A stretch of DNA of 64,000 nt from JANRIC01 sp033765345 (GTDB lineage Bacteria > Bacteroidota > Bacteroidia > Cytophagales > Microscillaceae): NCBI GenBank assembly GCA_033765345.1, contig JANRIC010000044.1, positions 19,003-83,002 of the forward strand, given 5' to 3'. Numbering within the stretch: the stretch's first letter is position 1; each line of letters starts with the position of its first letter. The notes beneath the pieces were generated by a model, which searched no databases, was not told the DNA's origin, and saw nothing but the letters and a program-made list of their open reading frames with translations. Below are positions 35,628-43,616 of the stretch, one piece after another. The position numbers and the translations under genes are program-made.

Positions 35628-36068
35628 ATGAGATATTTATTGGATACCAATATCATACTTGCGTATTTTAAAGAAAACGAGGTCTCAACAGAAGTTGAGA
35701 GACTTTATACTCCATTCAATACGCCCAATATTGGTTTGATTTCTGTAATCAGTGCGGGAGAAATCAAAGCCATCGCTTATAAAAACCGGTGGGGGAGAAC
35801 CAAATTAGAAAAGTTGGAGCTTTTACTAGGTGAATTTACAACAGTTGGTATTCACGCAAAAACAATTGTAAATCGTTATGCAGAAATAAATGCATACAGT
35901 CAGGGGAAATGGTCTCCACCTTTACCTGTTGGGATGAGTGCCCGAAATATGGGCAAGAATGATTTATGGATTGCTGCTACCGCATCTATAGTTCAGGCAA
36001 AACTCATCACTACTGACCGTGATTTTGATCATTTACATAACGTATTTGTAGAGGTCATTACTATCTGA
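35628..36068 (+). CDS. VapC-type PIN-domain toxin (ribonuclease)
   Basis: 146 residues. The PIN acidic residues are visible: LLDTN (Asp6), the Glu of ISAGEIK, GKNDLWIAATA and TTDRDFDHL. PIN toxins cleave RNA using Mg2+ and are held inactive by the co-expressed antitoxin. The gene starts 2 bp after the putative antitoxin. It lacks obvious decay, so the module appears intact. Confidence in the fold is high; the RNA target is unknown. Confidence 0.87.
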   Translation: MRYLLDTNIILAYFKENEVSTEVERLYTPFNTPNIGLISVISAGEIKAIAYKNRWGRTKLEKLELLLGEFTTVGIHAKTIVNRYAEINAYSQGKWSPPLPVGMSARNMGKNDLWIAATASIVQAKLITTDRDFDHLHNVFVEVITI

Positions 36069-36125
36069 AATTCCCTCGCTCTCCTTAATATTCAAGCCCA
36101 AAAAGCAAATCATTTTTCGCACCGT

Positions 36126-36190
36126 AGTTCAAGCATTTTAACTTGAACTGGAAAGCCGCCTAAAAAGACTTGAAAATCTTCGCCCAATGA
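36126..36190. repeat. Palindromic element, copy C (partial)
   Basis: AGTTCAAG/CTTGAACT (36126-36149) is a fresh palindrome, and GACTTGAAAATCTTCGCCCA at 36168-36187 is nearly identical to part of copy B (GACTTAAAAATCTTCAGCCC at 35170-35189). It lies between modules 1 and 2. Confidence 0.6.
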
Positions 36191-36200
36191 TTTATTTTTG
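36169..36200 (+). promoter_or_regulatory. Promoter of toxin-antitoxin module 2
   Basis: CTTG (36169-36172), a 20-nt spacer and TATTTTTG (36193-36200). The -33 box lies inside palindromic element copy C. The -7 region duplicates that of module 1. A mini-ORF of 8 codons (36219-36245) overlaps the DUF433 start by ATGA. Confidence 0.65.
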
Positions 36201-36241
36201 TTAGAGATGAATTGGAGTATGGAAAACATAAATTGTACAAG

Positions 36242-36472
36242 ATGAAAGTCATTCACATAGATAAGGAAATTCTGGGAGGCACGCCTGTTTTTTATGGGAC
36301 AAGAGTACCCATCAAAAATTTATTTGATTACCTGGAAACCGGAGAAAGCATCGATGAGTTTCTGGATGATTTCCCTACAGTCAAAAAAGAGCAGGTACTT
36401 AAACTTTTGGAATTATCCCAAAAAATTCTCCAAAACTCAAGCGAAATCCTTCATGAAAATTTTGCTGGATGA
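36242..36472 (+). CDS. DUF433 protein, VapB45-like antitoxin
   Basis: 76 residues from the ATG at 36242; a TTG start 30 bp upstream is possible but less likely. The ILGGTPVFYGTRVPIKNLFDYL segment is the DUF433 signature in a shortened reading: GGTPVFYGTRVP is the core. These small winged-helix proteins are antitoxins paired with DUF5615 PIN-like toxins. The next gene, overlapping by 20 bp, is that partner. The promoter is shared in design with module 1. Confidence 0.85.
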   Translation: MKVIHIDKEILGGTPVFYGTRVPIKNLFDYLETGESIDEFLDDFPTVKKEQVLKLLELSQKILQNSSEILHENFAG

Positions 36473-36776
36473 GTGTGTCACACGTAAGCTTAAAAAAAGC
36501 CTTGCGGAGTTTGAGGTATTTACCGTTGCAGAAATGGGATGGGGGGGACTAAAAAATGGTAAGCTGATTCAAAAAACCATTGAAAACAATTTTGATATTT
36601 TGCTGACCATTGATAAAAATATGGAGTTTCAGCAGAATCTGAATAGTTATCCAGTCACGGTAGTTGTTTTTGATGTTTTAAAAAGTAAAATTGATTTTTT
36701 GGAGGAACTTGTCCCTTTATTCAAAATACAAATCGATCAATACGAAAAAGGGAAGGCTTATCGGCTAAATAAGTGA
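36453..36776 (+). CDS. DUF5615 PIN-like toxin
   Basis: 107 residues from the ATG at 36453. The upstream open frame overlaps the antitoxin gene and is not family-like. KILLDECVTRKL at the start, AEMGWGGLKNG in the middle and ILLTIDKNMEF give the acidic pattern of DUF5615 PIN-like nucleases. The 20-bp overlap with the DUF433 gene implies coupled translation. As with other type II pairs, it is expected to be an RNase neutralised by its partner (inference from family). Confidence 0.83.
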   Translation: MKILLDECVTRKLKKSLAEFEVFTVAEMGWGGLKNGKLIQKTIENNFDILLTIDKNMEFQQNLNSYPVTVVVFDVLKSKIDFLEELVPLFKIQIDQYEKGKAYRLNK

Positions 36777-36845
36777 GGATAATTCTTACCCTCTATTCCA
36801 AGTCTTTTGATAAAAATAAAACTTTTTCAAGCGGGAACAGGCACT

Positions 36846-36880
36846 GTGGGCTAAAGATAACAAGACTATGACTTACGGCC
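36846..36880. repeat. Palindromic element, degenerate copy D
   Basis: GTGGGCTAAAGATAACAAG... aligns with 35124-35158 of copy B (GTGGGCTAGAGATAGCAAG...) along about 35 bp, but the palindrome arms are mutated. It closes the right side of the toxin-antitoxin island. Confidence 0.55.
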
Positions 36881-36917
36881 CTTGAGCCGGACAACGAAAA
36901 AATCAGCCACAAAAAAA

Positions 36918-36940
36918 GCGGGTCAATTTGCCCGCCTTTT
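36918..36940. terminator. Terminator between convergent genes
   Basis: GCGGG (36918-36922) pairs with CCCGC (36931-36935), followed by TTTT on the plus strand and preceded by a seven-A run that gives U on the minus strand. It can end both the DUF5615 gene and the CoxM gene. Confidence 0.65.
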
Positions 36941-36977
36941 CTATTATTGAAATCCGAAATTAAAGAAAATACTAGTT

Positions 36978-37823
36978 TTACAAACTATTTAAAGCTCTTT
37001 TTAGGTAGACCTTAGCCAAGTGTTTGCGGTATTCGTTGGAAGCAAAATGATCTCCCAGAACATCCACTCCTTCGGCTGCCTGCTCGGCGGCGACTGCAAT
37101 ATTGGTAGCATCCAGGCTCTTGCCTTTGAGGGCGTTTTCTACATTGACATCCCTGAAGGCTTTGGTAGATACCCCTGTAAAAGCCACTTTGATGTTGTCT
37201 ATGTGTCCGTTGTTTTTCTCCAGCACTACCGCACAACCCACTATGGCAAAGCGTGAGGCAGGTTGTACAAACTTTACATAAGTAGATTTGCTATGAGTAG
37301 CAGGCATCGGAATGCGAATGCCAGTCAAGATTTCCAGTGGCTCAAGCATGGTCGTAAATAAACCTACAAAAAAATCTGAAGCGGCGATGCTTCGCTCTCC
37401 GTTAGGACCTTTGACTATAATCTCAGCTTCGGTAGCCAACATGCTGGCCGGCCAATCTGCGGCCGGGTCGGCGTGTGCCAGACTTCCGCCAATTGTACCC
37501 ATATTGCGTACCTGTACGTCTCCAATCATATTGGCGGCTTCGGCCAGGATGGGGAGTTTGCTTTGAATCAGCTCTGAAGAGGCGATTTCTTGGTGTGTTA
37601 CGCAGGCACCGATCACGATGGTATTGCCTTCTTCACGGATAGAACGAAGCTCAGGAACACGAGAAATGTCAATGAGTTGGGCAGGGGCATTGAGGCGCAG
37701 TTTCATAACAGGGATCAAGCTGTGACCACCTGCCAGGATTTTGGCATCTTCATGGGCTTGTAAAAGGCTGATGGCTTCGTCAACAGAGCCTGCTCTTAGA
37801 TATTCAAATTCATTAGGTATCAT
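36978..37823 (-). CDS. FAD-binding (CoxM-type) subunit of a molybdenum hydroxylase
   Basis: 281 residues. FAD-loop motifs AGGHSLIPVMKLR (about 32-44) and the later TIGGSLAHADPAAD region are those of the xanthine dehydrogenase/CO dehydrogenase medium subunit. It passes electrons from the 2Fe-2S subunit to the final acceptor. It is last in a three-gene operon, 12 bp after the large subunit. No signal peptide, so cytoplasmic. Confidence 0.93.
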   Translation of the reverse strand: MIPNEFEYLRAGSVDEAISLLQAHEDAKILAGGHSLIPVMKLRLNAPAQLIDISRVPELRSIREEGNTIVIGACVTHQEIASSELIQSKLPILAEAANMIGDVQVRNMGTIGGSLAHADPAADWPASMLATEAEIIVKGPNGERSIAASDFFVGLFTTMLEPLEILTGIRIPMPATHSKSTYVKFVQPASRFAIVGCAVVLEKNNGHIDNIKVAFTGVSTKAFRDVNVENALKGKSLDATNIAVAAEQAAEGVDVLGDHFASNEYRKHLAKVYLKRALNSL

Positions 37824-37835
37824 AATTTTTTCAGG

Positions 37836-40226
37836 CTATTTAGAATGCGTGTGACCATTGGATTTTTGTTGCATAGCTCGCCATACTTTTTCAGAAGTCA
37901 GAGGCATAGTAAGGTCTTTGATCCCAAAAGGGGCTAGTGCATCGAGTACGGCATTGACTACGGCAGGCGTAGAACCGATCGTTCCGGCTTCTCCGGCACC
38001 TTTTACGCCGAGAGGGTTGTGGGGGCAAGGCGTTACTTTGCGTTCAATCTCGAACATAGGCAAATCATCAGCACGTGGCATGGTATAATCCATGTAAGAA
38101 CCGTTGAGCAATTGCCCTTGCTCGTCATATACAACACCCTCCAAGAGAGCCTGACTGATTCCTTGAGCTAAACCGCCGTGAATTTGTCCGTCGACAATCA
38201 TTGGATTGACCACGTTACCCACATCATCACAGGCCACAAATCGTTTGAGCGTTACTTTACCCGTTTCGGGGTCTACTTCTACTACGGCGATGTGTGCGCC
38301 GAATGGGTAGGTAAAGTTTGCCGGGTCATAAAAGCTTGAGAAGTCTAGTCCGGGTTCAAGCCCTGCGGGATAATTGTGAGGTACATAAGCGGTCAGGGAT
38401 ACCTCACCGAAGGCTACCGATCTGTCAGTCCCTTTGATTGTCCATTTTCCTTCGGCAAACTCTAGGTCGTCTACGGAGGCTTCCAGGAGGTGGGCTGCGA
38501 TTTTAGAGCCTTTTTCTATCACTTTTTCAATACTTTTGACAATAGCACTGCCGCCTACAGCGAGGCTGCGCGAGCCGTAAGTACCCATACCAAAGCCTGT
38601 AGATTCGGTATCTCCGTGAACGATATTGACGTGATCCATAGGGATTCCCAGCTTATCGGCTACAATTTGGGCAAAAGTAGTCTCGTGACCTTGCCCGTGA
38701 GAGTGAGAACCTGTAAATACGGTTACTTTTCCGGTAGGCTCTACCCTTACCTGACCGTGTTCATAAAGTCCTGCTCTAGCTCCGAGTGCACCTACTACGG
38801 CAGAAGGGGCAATTCCACAAGCCTCGATATAGGTCGAGAATCCGATTCCGATTAATTTACCATTTTTACGGCCTTCTTCCTGCTCTTTGCGGAGGTTTTC
38901 GTAGTCTACCATTTCGAGGGCACGCTTGAGTACTGGCTCATAGTTACCGCTATCGTATTGCAAAGCAACCTGGGTCTGATAGCCGGGCTGATTGATCCCA
39001 TCAAAAGGAGGAATAAAGTTTTTGAATCGCAACTCGGCCGGATCCATATTCATCTCACGGGCGGCATTGTCAAAAAGTCTTTCCAATAGATAGGTAGCTT
39101 CGGGGCGACCTGCACCACGATAGGCATCTACAGGGGTAGTGTGTGTGAATACCCCAAGTACATTTACATAAATTGCCGGGGTGGAGTATAATCCCTGAAG
39201 TAGAGTACCATATAAATAGGTGGGTACGGCAGGGGCAAAAGTAGAAAGATAAGCTCCTAGATTGGCCACTGTTTTGACGCGAAGCCCCAGAACTTTGCCG
39301 TCTTTGTCGAAGCCAAGCTCTGCTTTGCTGTGGTGATCTCTTCCGTGGGCATCAGTCATAAAGCTTTCGCTTCTTTCGGCAGTCCATTTGACGGGTCTGC
39401 GAATTTTGCCAGAGCACCAGGTTACGAGGGCTTCCTCGATGTAGTGAAAAATTTTGCTACCGAAGCCTCCCCCCACATCTGAAGAAACGACTCTGACCTT
39501 GTGTTCGGGGAGTCCGAGCACAAAAGCAGTCATAAGCAGGCGAACAAGATGGGGATTTTGGGTACTTGTGTAAAGTGTGTATTTGTCGGTACCGGGTTCA
39601 TAATGCCCAATGGCAGAGCGAGGTTCTATGGCATTGGGGGCGAGCCTTTGGTTCTCGAATTCGAGCGTAGTGATGTGATAGGCATTGGCCAGGGCTGCAT
39701 CCGTAGCAGATTGGTCGCCCAGTTCCCAGTCAAAACAAAGGTTGTTTGGAGCATCGTCGTGTACCAAAGGAGCTCCATCTTGGATAGCCTGGGCTGCAAA
39801 GATAGCAGGTTCGTGCTCTTCGTACTCGATTTCAACCAGTTCGGCGGCATCTTTGGCGAGGGCTTTAGTTTCTGCAATCACGATGGCTACGGCATCACCC
39901 ATAAATCTTACCTTGTCTTTGACCAGCAGCGGGTGAGGTGGTTCTTTCATGGTTTCTCCGGTGCGGAAATTGACCTGCCAGCCGGTAGGTACGCCTCCAA
40001 TACCAGCCTCGGCAATATCTTTACCCGTAAAAACAGCCACTACGCCTTCCATCGCTAGAGCGGCGGAAACATCAATATGTGTGATCGTAGCGTGGGCAAA
40101 AGGGCTACGCAAGATATAGGCATGGGTCATTTGGGGCAAAATCACATCATCTGTGTACTTGCCCTGGCCGGTGATAAAACGCTTATCTTCAATTCTTTTG
40201 ACGGGTTGCCCGATCATACTAGCCAT
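37836..40226 (-). CDS. Molybdopterin-binding large subunit (CoxL-like, form II)
   Basis: 796 residues. GGGFGSK, the active-site loop AYRGAGR (368-374) and the catalytic Glu746 in KGAGEAGT are present. True CO dehydrogenases (form I) carry AYRCSFR with the Cu-binding Cys; its absence here makes this a form II or other aldehyde/hydroxylase-type enzyme (established for the family), so CO oxidation is unlikely. It overlaps the 2Fe-2S subunit gene by 8 bp. Gene order S-L-M differs from the classical M-S-L. Substrate unknown. Confidence 0.93.
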   Translation of the reverse strand: MASMIGQPVKRIEDKRFITGQGKYTDDVILPQMTHAYILRSPFAHATITHIDVSAALAMEGVVAVFTGKDIAEAGIGGVPTGWQVNFRTGETMKEPPHPLLVKDKVRFMGDAVAIVIAETKALAKDAAELVEIEYEEHEPAIFAAQAIQDGAPLVHDDAPNNLCFDWELGDQSATDAALANAYHITTLEFENQRLAPNAIEPRSAIGHYEPGTDKYTLYTSTQNPHLVRLLMTAFVLGLPEHKVRVVSSDVGGGFGSKIFHYIEEALVTWCSGKIRRPVKWTAERSESFMTDAHGRDHHSKAELGFDKDGKVLGLRVKTVANLGAYLSTFAPAVPTYLYGTLLQGLYSTPAIYVNVLGVFTHTTPVDAYRGAGRPEATYLLERLFDNAAREMNMDPAELRFKNFIPPFDGINQPGYQTQVALQYDSGNYEPVLKRALEMVDYENLRKEQEEGRKNGKLIGIGFSTYIEACGIAPSAVVGALGARAGLYEHGQVRVEPTGKVTVFTGSHSHGQGHETTFAQIVADKLGIPMDHVNIVHGDTESTGFGMGTYGSRSLAVGGSAIVKSIEKVIEKGSKIAAHLLEASVDDLEFAEGKWTIKGTDRSVAFGEVSLTAYVPHNYPAGLEPGLDFSSFYDPANFTYPFGAHIAVVEVDPETGKVTLKRFVACDDVGNVVNPMIVDGQIHGGLAQGISQALLEGVVYDEQGQLLNGSYMDYTMPRADDLPMFEIERKVTPCPHNPLGVKGAGEAGTIGSTPAVVNAVLDALAPFGIKDLTMPLTSEKVWRAMQQKSNGHTHSK

Positions 40227-40704
40227 GGGTCACCTCCTCTCTCATTTTCGCTGCGGCAAATTGAATCGCTCTGACAATATTGTGATAGCCTGTACAACGA
40301 CAGAGATTACCCTCAAGGGCGTGGCGGATTTCGGTTTCGCTAGGGTTGGGGTTTTTTCCTAGAAGATCGAGAGCTGACATGATCATACCGGGAGTACAAA
40401 AGCCGCATTGTAGGCCGTGTTCTTCATGAAAGCCTTCCTGTAATGGATGTAGCGCATCATTTTCGGCAAGCCCTTCAATGGTGGTGATGTGGGCTCCGTC
40501 TGCCTGAACGGCCAGCATGGTGCATGATTTGACAGCTTTTCCATCTACAATTACTGTGCAGGCTCCGCACCCACTGGTATCACAGCCGACGTGCGTGCCT
40601 GTAAGTCTGAGTTCGTCGCGAAGGAAATACACCAAAAGTTGGCGGGCATCAACTTCACGCTGATAAGATTTTGAGTTTACATTTACATGAATAGGGATTC
40701 CCAT
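40219..40704 (-). CDS. 2Fe-2S (CoxS-type) subunit of a molybdenum hydroxylase
   Basis: 161 residues with two [2Fe-2S] sites: a plant-ferredoxin type site CDTSGCGACTV plus the later C in VKSC, and a helical site CGFCTPGM ... NLCRCTGY. It relays electrons from the Mo site to FAD. It is first in the S-L-M operon; 352 bp without genes lie upstream. The MoxR/VWA pair near 1-3 kb is the kind of maturation pair used by such enzymes but is not linked. Confidence 0.95.
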   Translation of the reverse strand: MGIPIHVNVNSKSYQREVDARQLLVYFLRDELRLTGTHVGCDTSGCGACTVIVDGKAVKSCTMLAVQADGAHITTIEGLAENDALHPLQEGFHEEHGLQCGFCTPGMIMSALDLLGKNPNPSETEIRHALEGNLCRCTGYHNIVRAIQFAAAKMREEVTHG

Positions 40705-41056
40705 AGAATTCAGAGATTTATTAGATTGAAAATAAATTTATTATTTAGATAAATGGCAAATAGTCTTTCTTAGAATTTATAATAAGATTATTATAATGAT
40801 AAATAGTATTTATCGGTGTAACAATGTAACAGGAAAATATATAATTATGCAAGTTTTTTTTGGTAATTTTTAGGATTTTTACAATAATATAGATTGATTA
40901 AAAATTAAAAAATAGTAGATTCGCCCAATTCAAGAATGATTTTGATTTTCTACATTTGTATGCAGAAAAGATAAAAGCTCTTTGAACACAAATTTGGAAT
41001 AATCATTGCAAAAGTGCAGGTATGGGATTTTAATTTCAGGTCTTATGTGATACGGT
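40705..41056. other. Divergent intergenic region
   Basis: No gene supported; strongly AT-rich. A full -7 match TACATTTG at 40951-40958 points right, about 100 bp before the DUF4846 gene. No promoter match was recognised for the Cox operon. Confidence 0.4.
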
Positions 41057-41929
41057 ATGCCTTTGATGAAATTAAGTATTTATTTCTGTTGGTTTACACT
41101 GCTAAGAATCGTTTTGGAGTACCCGCTATTAGCCCAGGTACATTCCAATCCTGAAAAGTCGGTTCTTCGGACTTTTGATTGGCGTTTTTCCCTGCCTTCA
41201 AGTATTTCTGATATTCCCCTCCCCGCCGGATTTGAAAGGCAATATACATCTGTAGGATCTTATGCTTCCTATTTGCAAAACCTTTGTCTTAGATCAGATA
41301 CGATCATTTATTTGCACAATGGACAAAAAAAGCCCAATCAAAGTTTTGGATTTATGGTAGTAGACCTGGATGTTGGGGAGAAGAACCTACAACAATGCGC
41401 TGACGCCGTTATCCGATTGCGTTCTGAATATTTATTTGCTACAAAACAATTTGGAGGGATTCATTTTAATTTTTCTAGTGGGCATACGGCTTATTACACA
41501 CAATGGAGACAAGGCTATAGGGCTAAAATCACACAAAAAGAGGTACATTGGGTGAAAGAAGCCGACTTTGACGATTCTTACCAAAGTTTTAGAGAGTATC
41601 TCGATTTGGTCTTTAATTATGCAGGTTCTTGGTCATTGGAGAGGGAGTTGAGCACCATTAGCGATATTCAAGACATGCAAATAGGTGATGTGCTGATCCG
41701 GGGGGCTTTTCCGGGGCATGTCATGTTGGTCGTAGATATGGCTAGGCATACTGAATCAGGAGAAATACTCTTTTTATTGGCGCAGAGTGCCCGGCCGGCG
41801 CAAGATTTCCATATTGTAAAAAATCGTTCGGATTTGTTTTTAAACCCCTGGTATAGTCTGGATGCATTAAATACACAATTAGAAATAGAAGAATGGACAT
41901 TTTACAAAGACAGTTTGAAAAGATTTTAA
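41057..41929 (+). CDS. DUF4846-family secreted protein
   Basis: 290 residues. A hydrophobic N-terminus (about 4-25) ending near LLAQ looks like a signal peptide, so it is probably exported. FERQYTSVGSYASYLQNL and the late IGDVLIRGAFPGHVMLVVDMA resemble DUF4846, a family of unknown role with a papain/NlpC-like His-containing GH motif by eye (weak). It is 2 bp upstream of a lipoprotein gene, so the two are an operon. Confidence 0.75.
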   Translation: MPLMKLSIYFCWFTLLRIVLEYPLLAQVHSNPEKSVLRTFDWRFSLPSSISDIPLPAGFERQYTSVGSYASYLQNLCLRSDTIIYLHNGQKKPNQSFGFMVVDLDVGEKNLQQCADAVIRLRSEYLFATKQFGGIHFNFSSGHTAYYTQWRQGYRAKITQKEVHWVKEADFDDSYQSFREYLDLVFNYAGSWSLERELSTISDIQDMQIGDVLIRGAFPGHVMLVVDMARHTESGEILFLLAQSARPAQDFHIVKNRSDLFLNPWYSLDALNTQLEIEEWTFYKDSLKRF

Positions 41930-41931
41930 CA

Positions 41932-43035
41932 ATGAAAAAACATTACAACCTCACCCGTCTGGCATTGATGTGCTTATTATTTGCTTGTAATACTGGCGGT
42001 AATCAGCAAAACGAACAAGGACCGGACTCCACTCAAATCAAGACCGTCAAGGAAACAAGCGTTCGGGAAGCAGATATTCCCAATGCGCTGGAAAATTTTG
42101 ACAAAACTTTTGTCGGTAAATTGGGAGATGCTCAGGTACACATGAATTTGAGAAGATATGGAAGCAATCTTTCAGGTACATTATGGTTCTTAAATAGCTT
42201 GGAGGAGTTATACTTCAAAGGAATTCTTCAAGATGAGGGCAACAATTTTGCACTCACCATCCAAGACAAAAAAGGAGCTAATGCCGGAGAATTTATCGGC
42301 TTGCTGGATGAGTCTAAAGGCATCAGTGGTAAATGGAAAGACAGCCAAGGTGTGGAAAAAGACTTTAACCTTGCATCTTTCCAAGGAGTGAGCATTGAAA
42401 ATATCAAGGTAGACGATCTAGAGCTCAATCAGGATTCTAATGATGGAAAACGCAGACTGCGTATTACATATCCTCAACTGCTAGGTATCAAAGATGAAAA
42501 AGTCTCAAATAAAGTCAATAATGACATAGAATACTATTTTGAAGAATATACCCTGCTGGATAGTATTGACGTACCTACGCTTGAATTCAGCGAAGATGTC
42601 AAGTTTGAAGTGACTTTTATGGGCAACGATCTGATTAGTATTTGTAAAAATCATCATCTCTCCAAAAATAAAGATACCCATATTTTTGAAGACTCACACG
42701 GGATTAATATCAACTTTAAAAGGGGGAAAATCTATGAAATTCAGGATTTGTTTAAACCCAATGCCTTGGATCAGTTGAATGCCATGATTATTGCCAGAAT
42801 TGACAAATCCTGTGGAGGAGCTCTTTCTGAAAAAGATCTTCAGAAATGTAAACTACAAGCTCACGAAAGTAATTCTTTTTCATTAAGCAAAAAAAATCAA
42901 AATATTACTTTTCATCTGACCGAACGACTACCTTATAAATACCGAGGTTGCGGTTACGTGCGTATTTCTTATGAAGAATTGAAAGAATACTTTAACCCCA
43001 GCGGCCCGTTAAAAGATTTATTGCCAAAATCTTAA
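41932..43035 (+). CDS. Predicted lipoprotein, DUF3298-like C-terminal region
   Basis: 367 residues from the ATG at 41932, chosen because MKKHYNLTRLALMCLLFAC forms a lipoprotein signal with lipidated Cys19; the longer frame overlaps the previous gene. A low-complexity linker follows, then an N-terminal domain (about 45-135) and a C-terminal half whose RLRITYPQL and YEIQDLF segments resemble the DUF3298/RsiV type. Function unknown. It is the second gene of a two-gene unit and ends at a strong terminator. Confidence 0.72.
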   Translation: MKKHYNLTRLALMCLLFACNTGGNQQNEQGPDSTQIKTVKETSVREADIPNALENFDKTFVGKLGDAQVHMNLRRYGSNLSGTLWFLNSLEELYFKGILQDEGNNFALTIQDKKGANAGEFIGLLDESKGISGKWKDSQGVEKDFNLASFQGVSIENIKVDDLELNQDSNDGKRRLRITYPQLLGIKDEKVSNKVNNDIEYYFEEYTLLDSIDVPTLEFSEDVKFEVTFMGNDLISICKNHHLSKNKDTHIFEDSHGININFKRGKIYEIQDLFKPNALDQLNAMIIARIDKSCGGALSEKDLQKCKLQAHESNSFSLSKKNQNITFHLTERLPYKYRGCGYVRISYEELKEYFNPSGPLKDLLPKS

Positions 43036-43042
43036 CATGCGT

Positions 43043-43089
43043 AAAAAGACAGCCAACAAAGATACGTTTGTCGGCTGTCTTTTTTTTTC
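43043..43089 (+). terminator. Strong intrinsic terminator
   Basis: AAAAAGACAGCC pairs with GGCTGTCTTTTT around a short loop with an extra ACAAA/TTTGT stem, followed by nine T. It ends the DUF4846-lipoprotein unit just before rplS. Confidence 0.9.
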
Positions 43090-43130
43090 AAAAAAATCCC
43101 CTGAAATGCTCAATAAATACTGACTTTTCC

Positions 43131-43138
43131 TATATTTG
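43131..43138 (+). promoter_or_regulatory. -7 box of rplS
   Basis: TATATTTG matches TAnnTTTG, 37 bp before the rplS ATG. A -33 TTTG is not evident. Confidence 0.5.
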
Positions 43139-43174
43139 CATTCCTTTTCCGATAAAACCGAATTACGAGAAGTC

Positions 43175-43528
43175 ATGAACGAATTTATAAAATTACTAGA
43201 AGTTGAATATCAAGACGTTAGAAAGAATATTCCTGATTTTAAATCCGGAGACACGATCAATGTGCACGTGAAAATCAGAGAAGGTAGCAAGCAAAGAATT
43301 CAACAGTTTAAGGGAATTGTAATCCAAAGAAAAAATCGCGGTACCAACGGTGAAACCTTTACTGTAAGAAAAGTATCCAGCGGCATAGGTGTAGAAAGAA
43401 TATTTCCTATTCTCTCGCCCAACATCGATAAAATCGAAGTAATGCGCAAAGGTTTTGTACGTCGTGCTCGTTTATTTTACCTCAGAGGGCTAAAAGGTAA
43501 AGCTGCCCGTATCCGCGAGAAAAAATAA
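43175..43528 (+). CDS. rplS: 50S ribosomal protein L19
   Basis: 117 residues from the ATG at 43175; the frame extends 13 residues upstream across the -7 box and is not translated. NEFIKLLEVEYQ, FKSGDTINVHVKIREG, GIGVERIFP and RRARLFYLRGLKGKAARI are the L19 signature. L19 sits at the 30S-50S interface. In this window it is separate from trmD/rpsP, its common partners, and has its own promoter-like box. Confidence 0.97.
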   Translation: MNEFIKLLEVEYQDVRKNIPDFKSGDTINVHVKIREGSKQRIQQFKGIVIQRKNRGTNGETFTVRKVSSGIGVERIFPILSPNIDKIEVMRKGFVRRARLFYLRGLKGKAARIREKK

Positions 43529-43616
43529 TACCTCCACATGATCTGATCAGGGTACAGGTCTTTATCTTAAGGAATTGTACACTGATCTTTTTTTATATCA
43601 AATCTTATTCCTCCCC

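Noticed and set aside
37836..40226. The large subunit as a true CO dehydrogenase
   Set aside because: The AYRCSFR loop with the copper-binding Cys is replaced by AYRGAGR.
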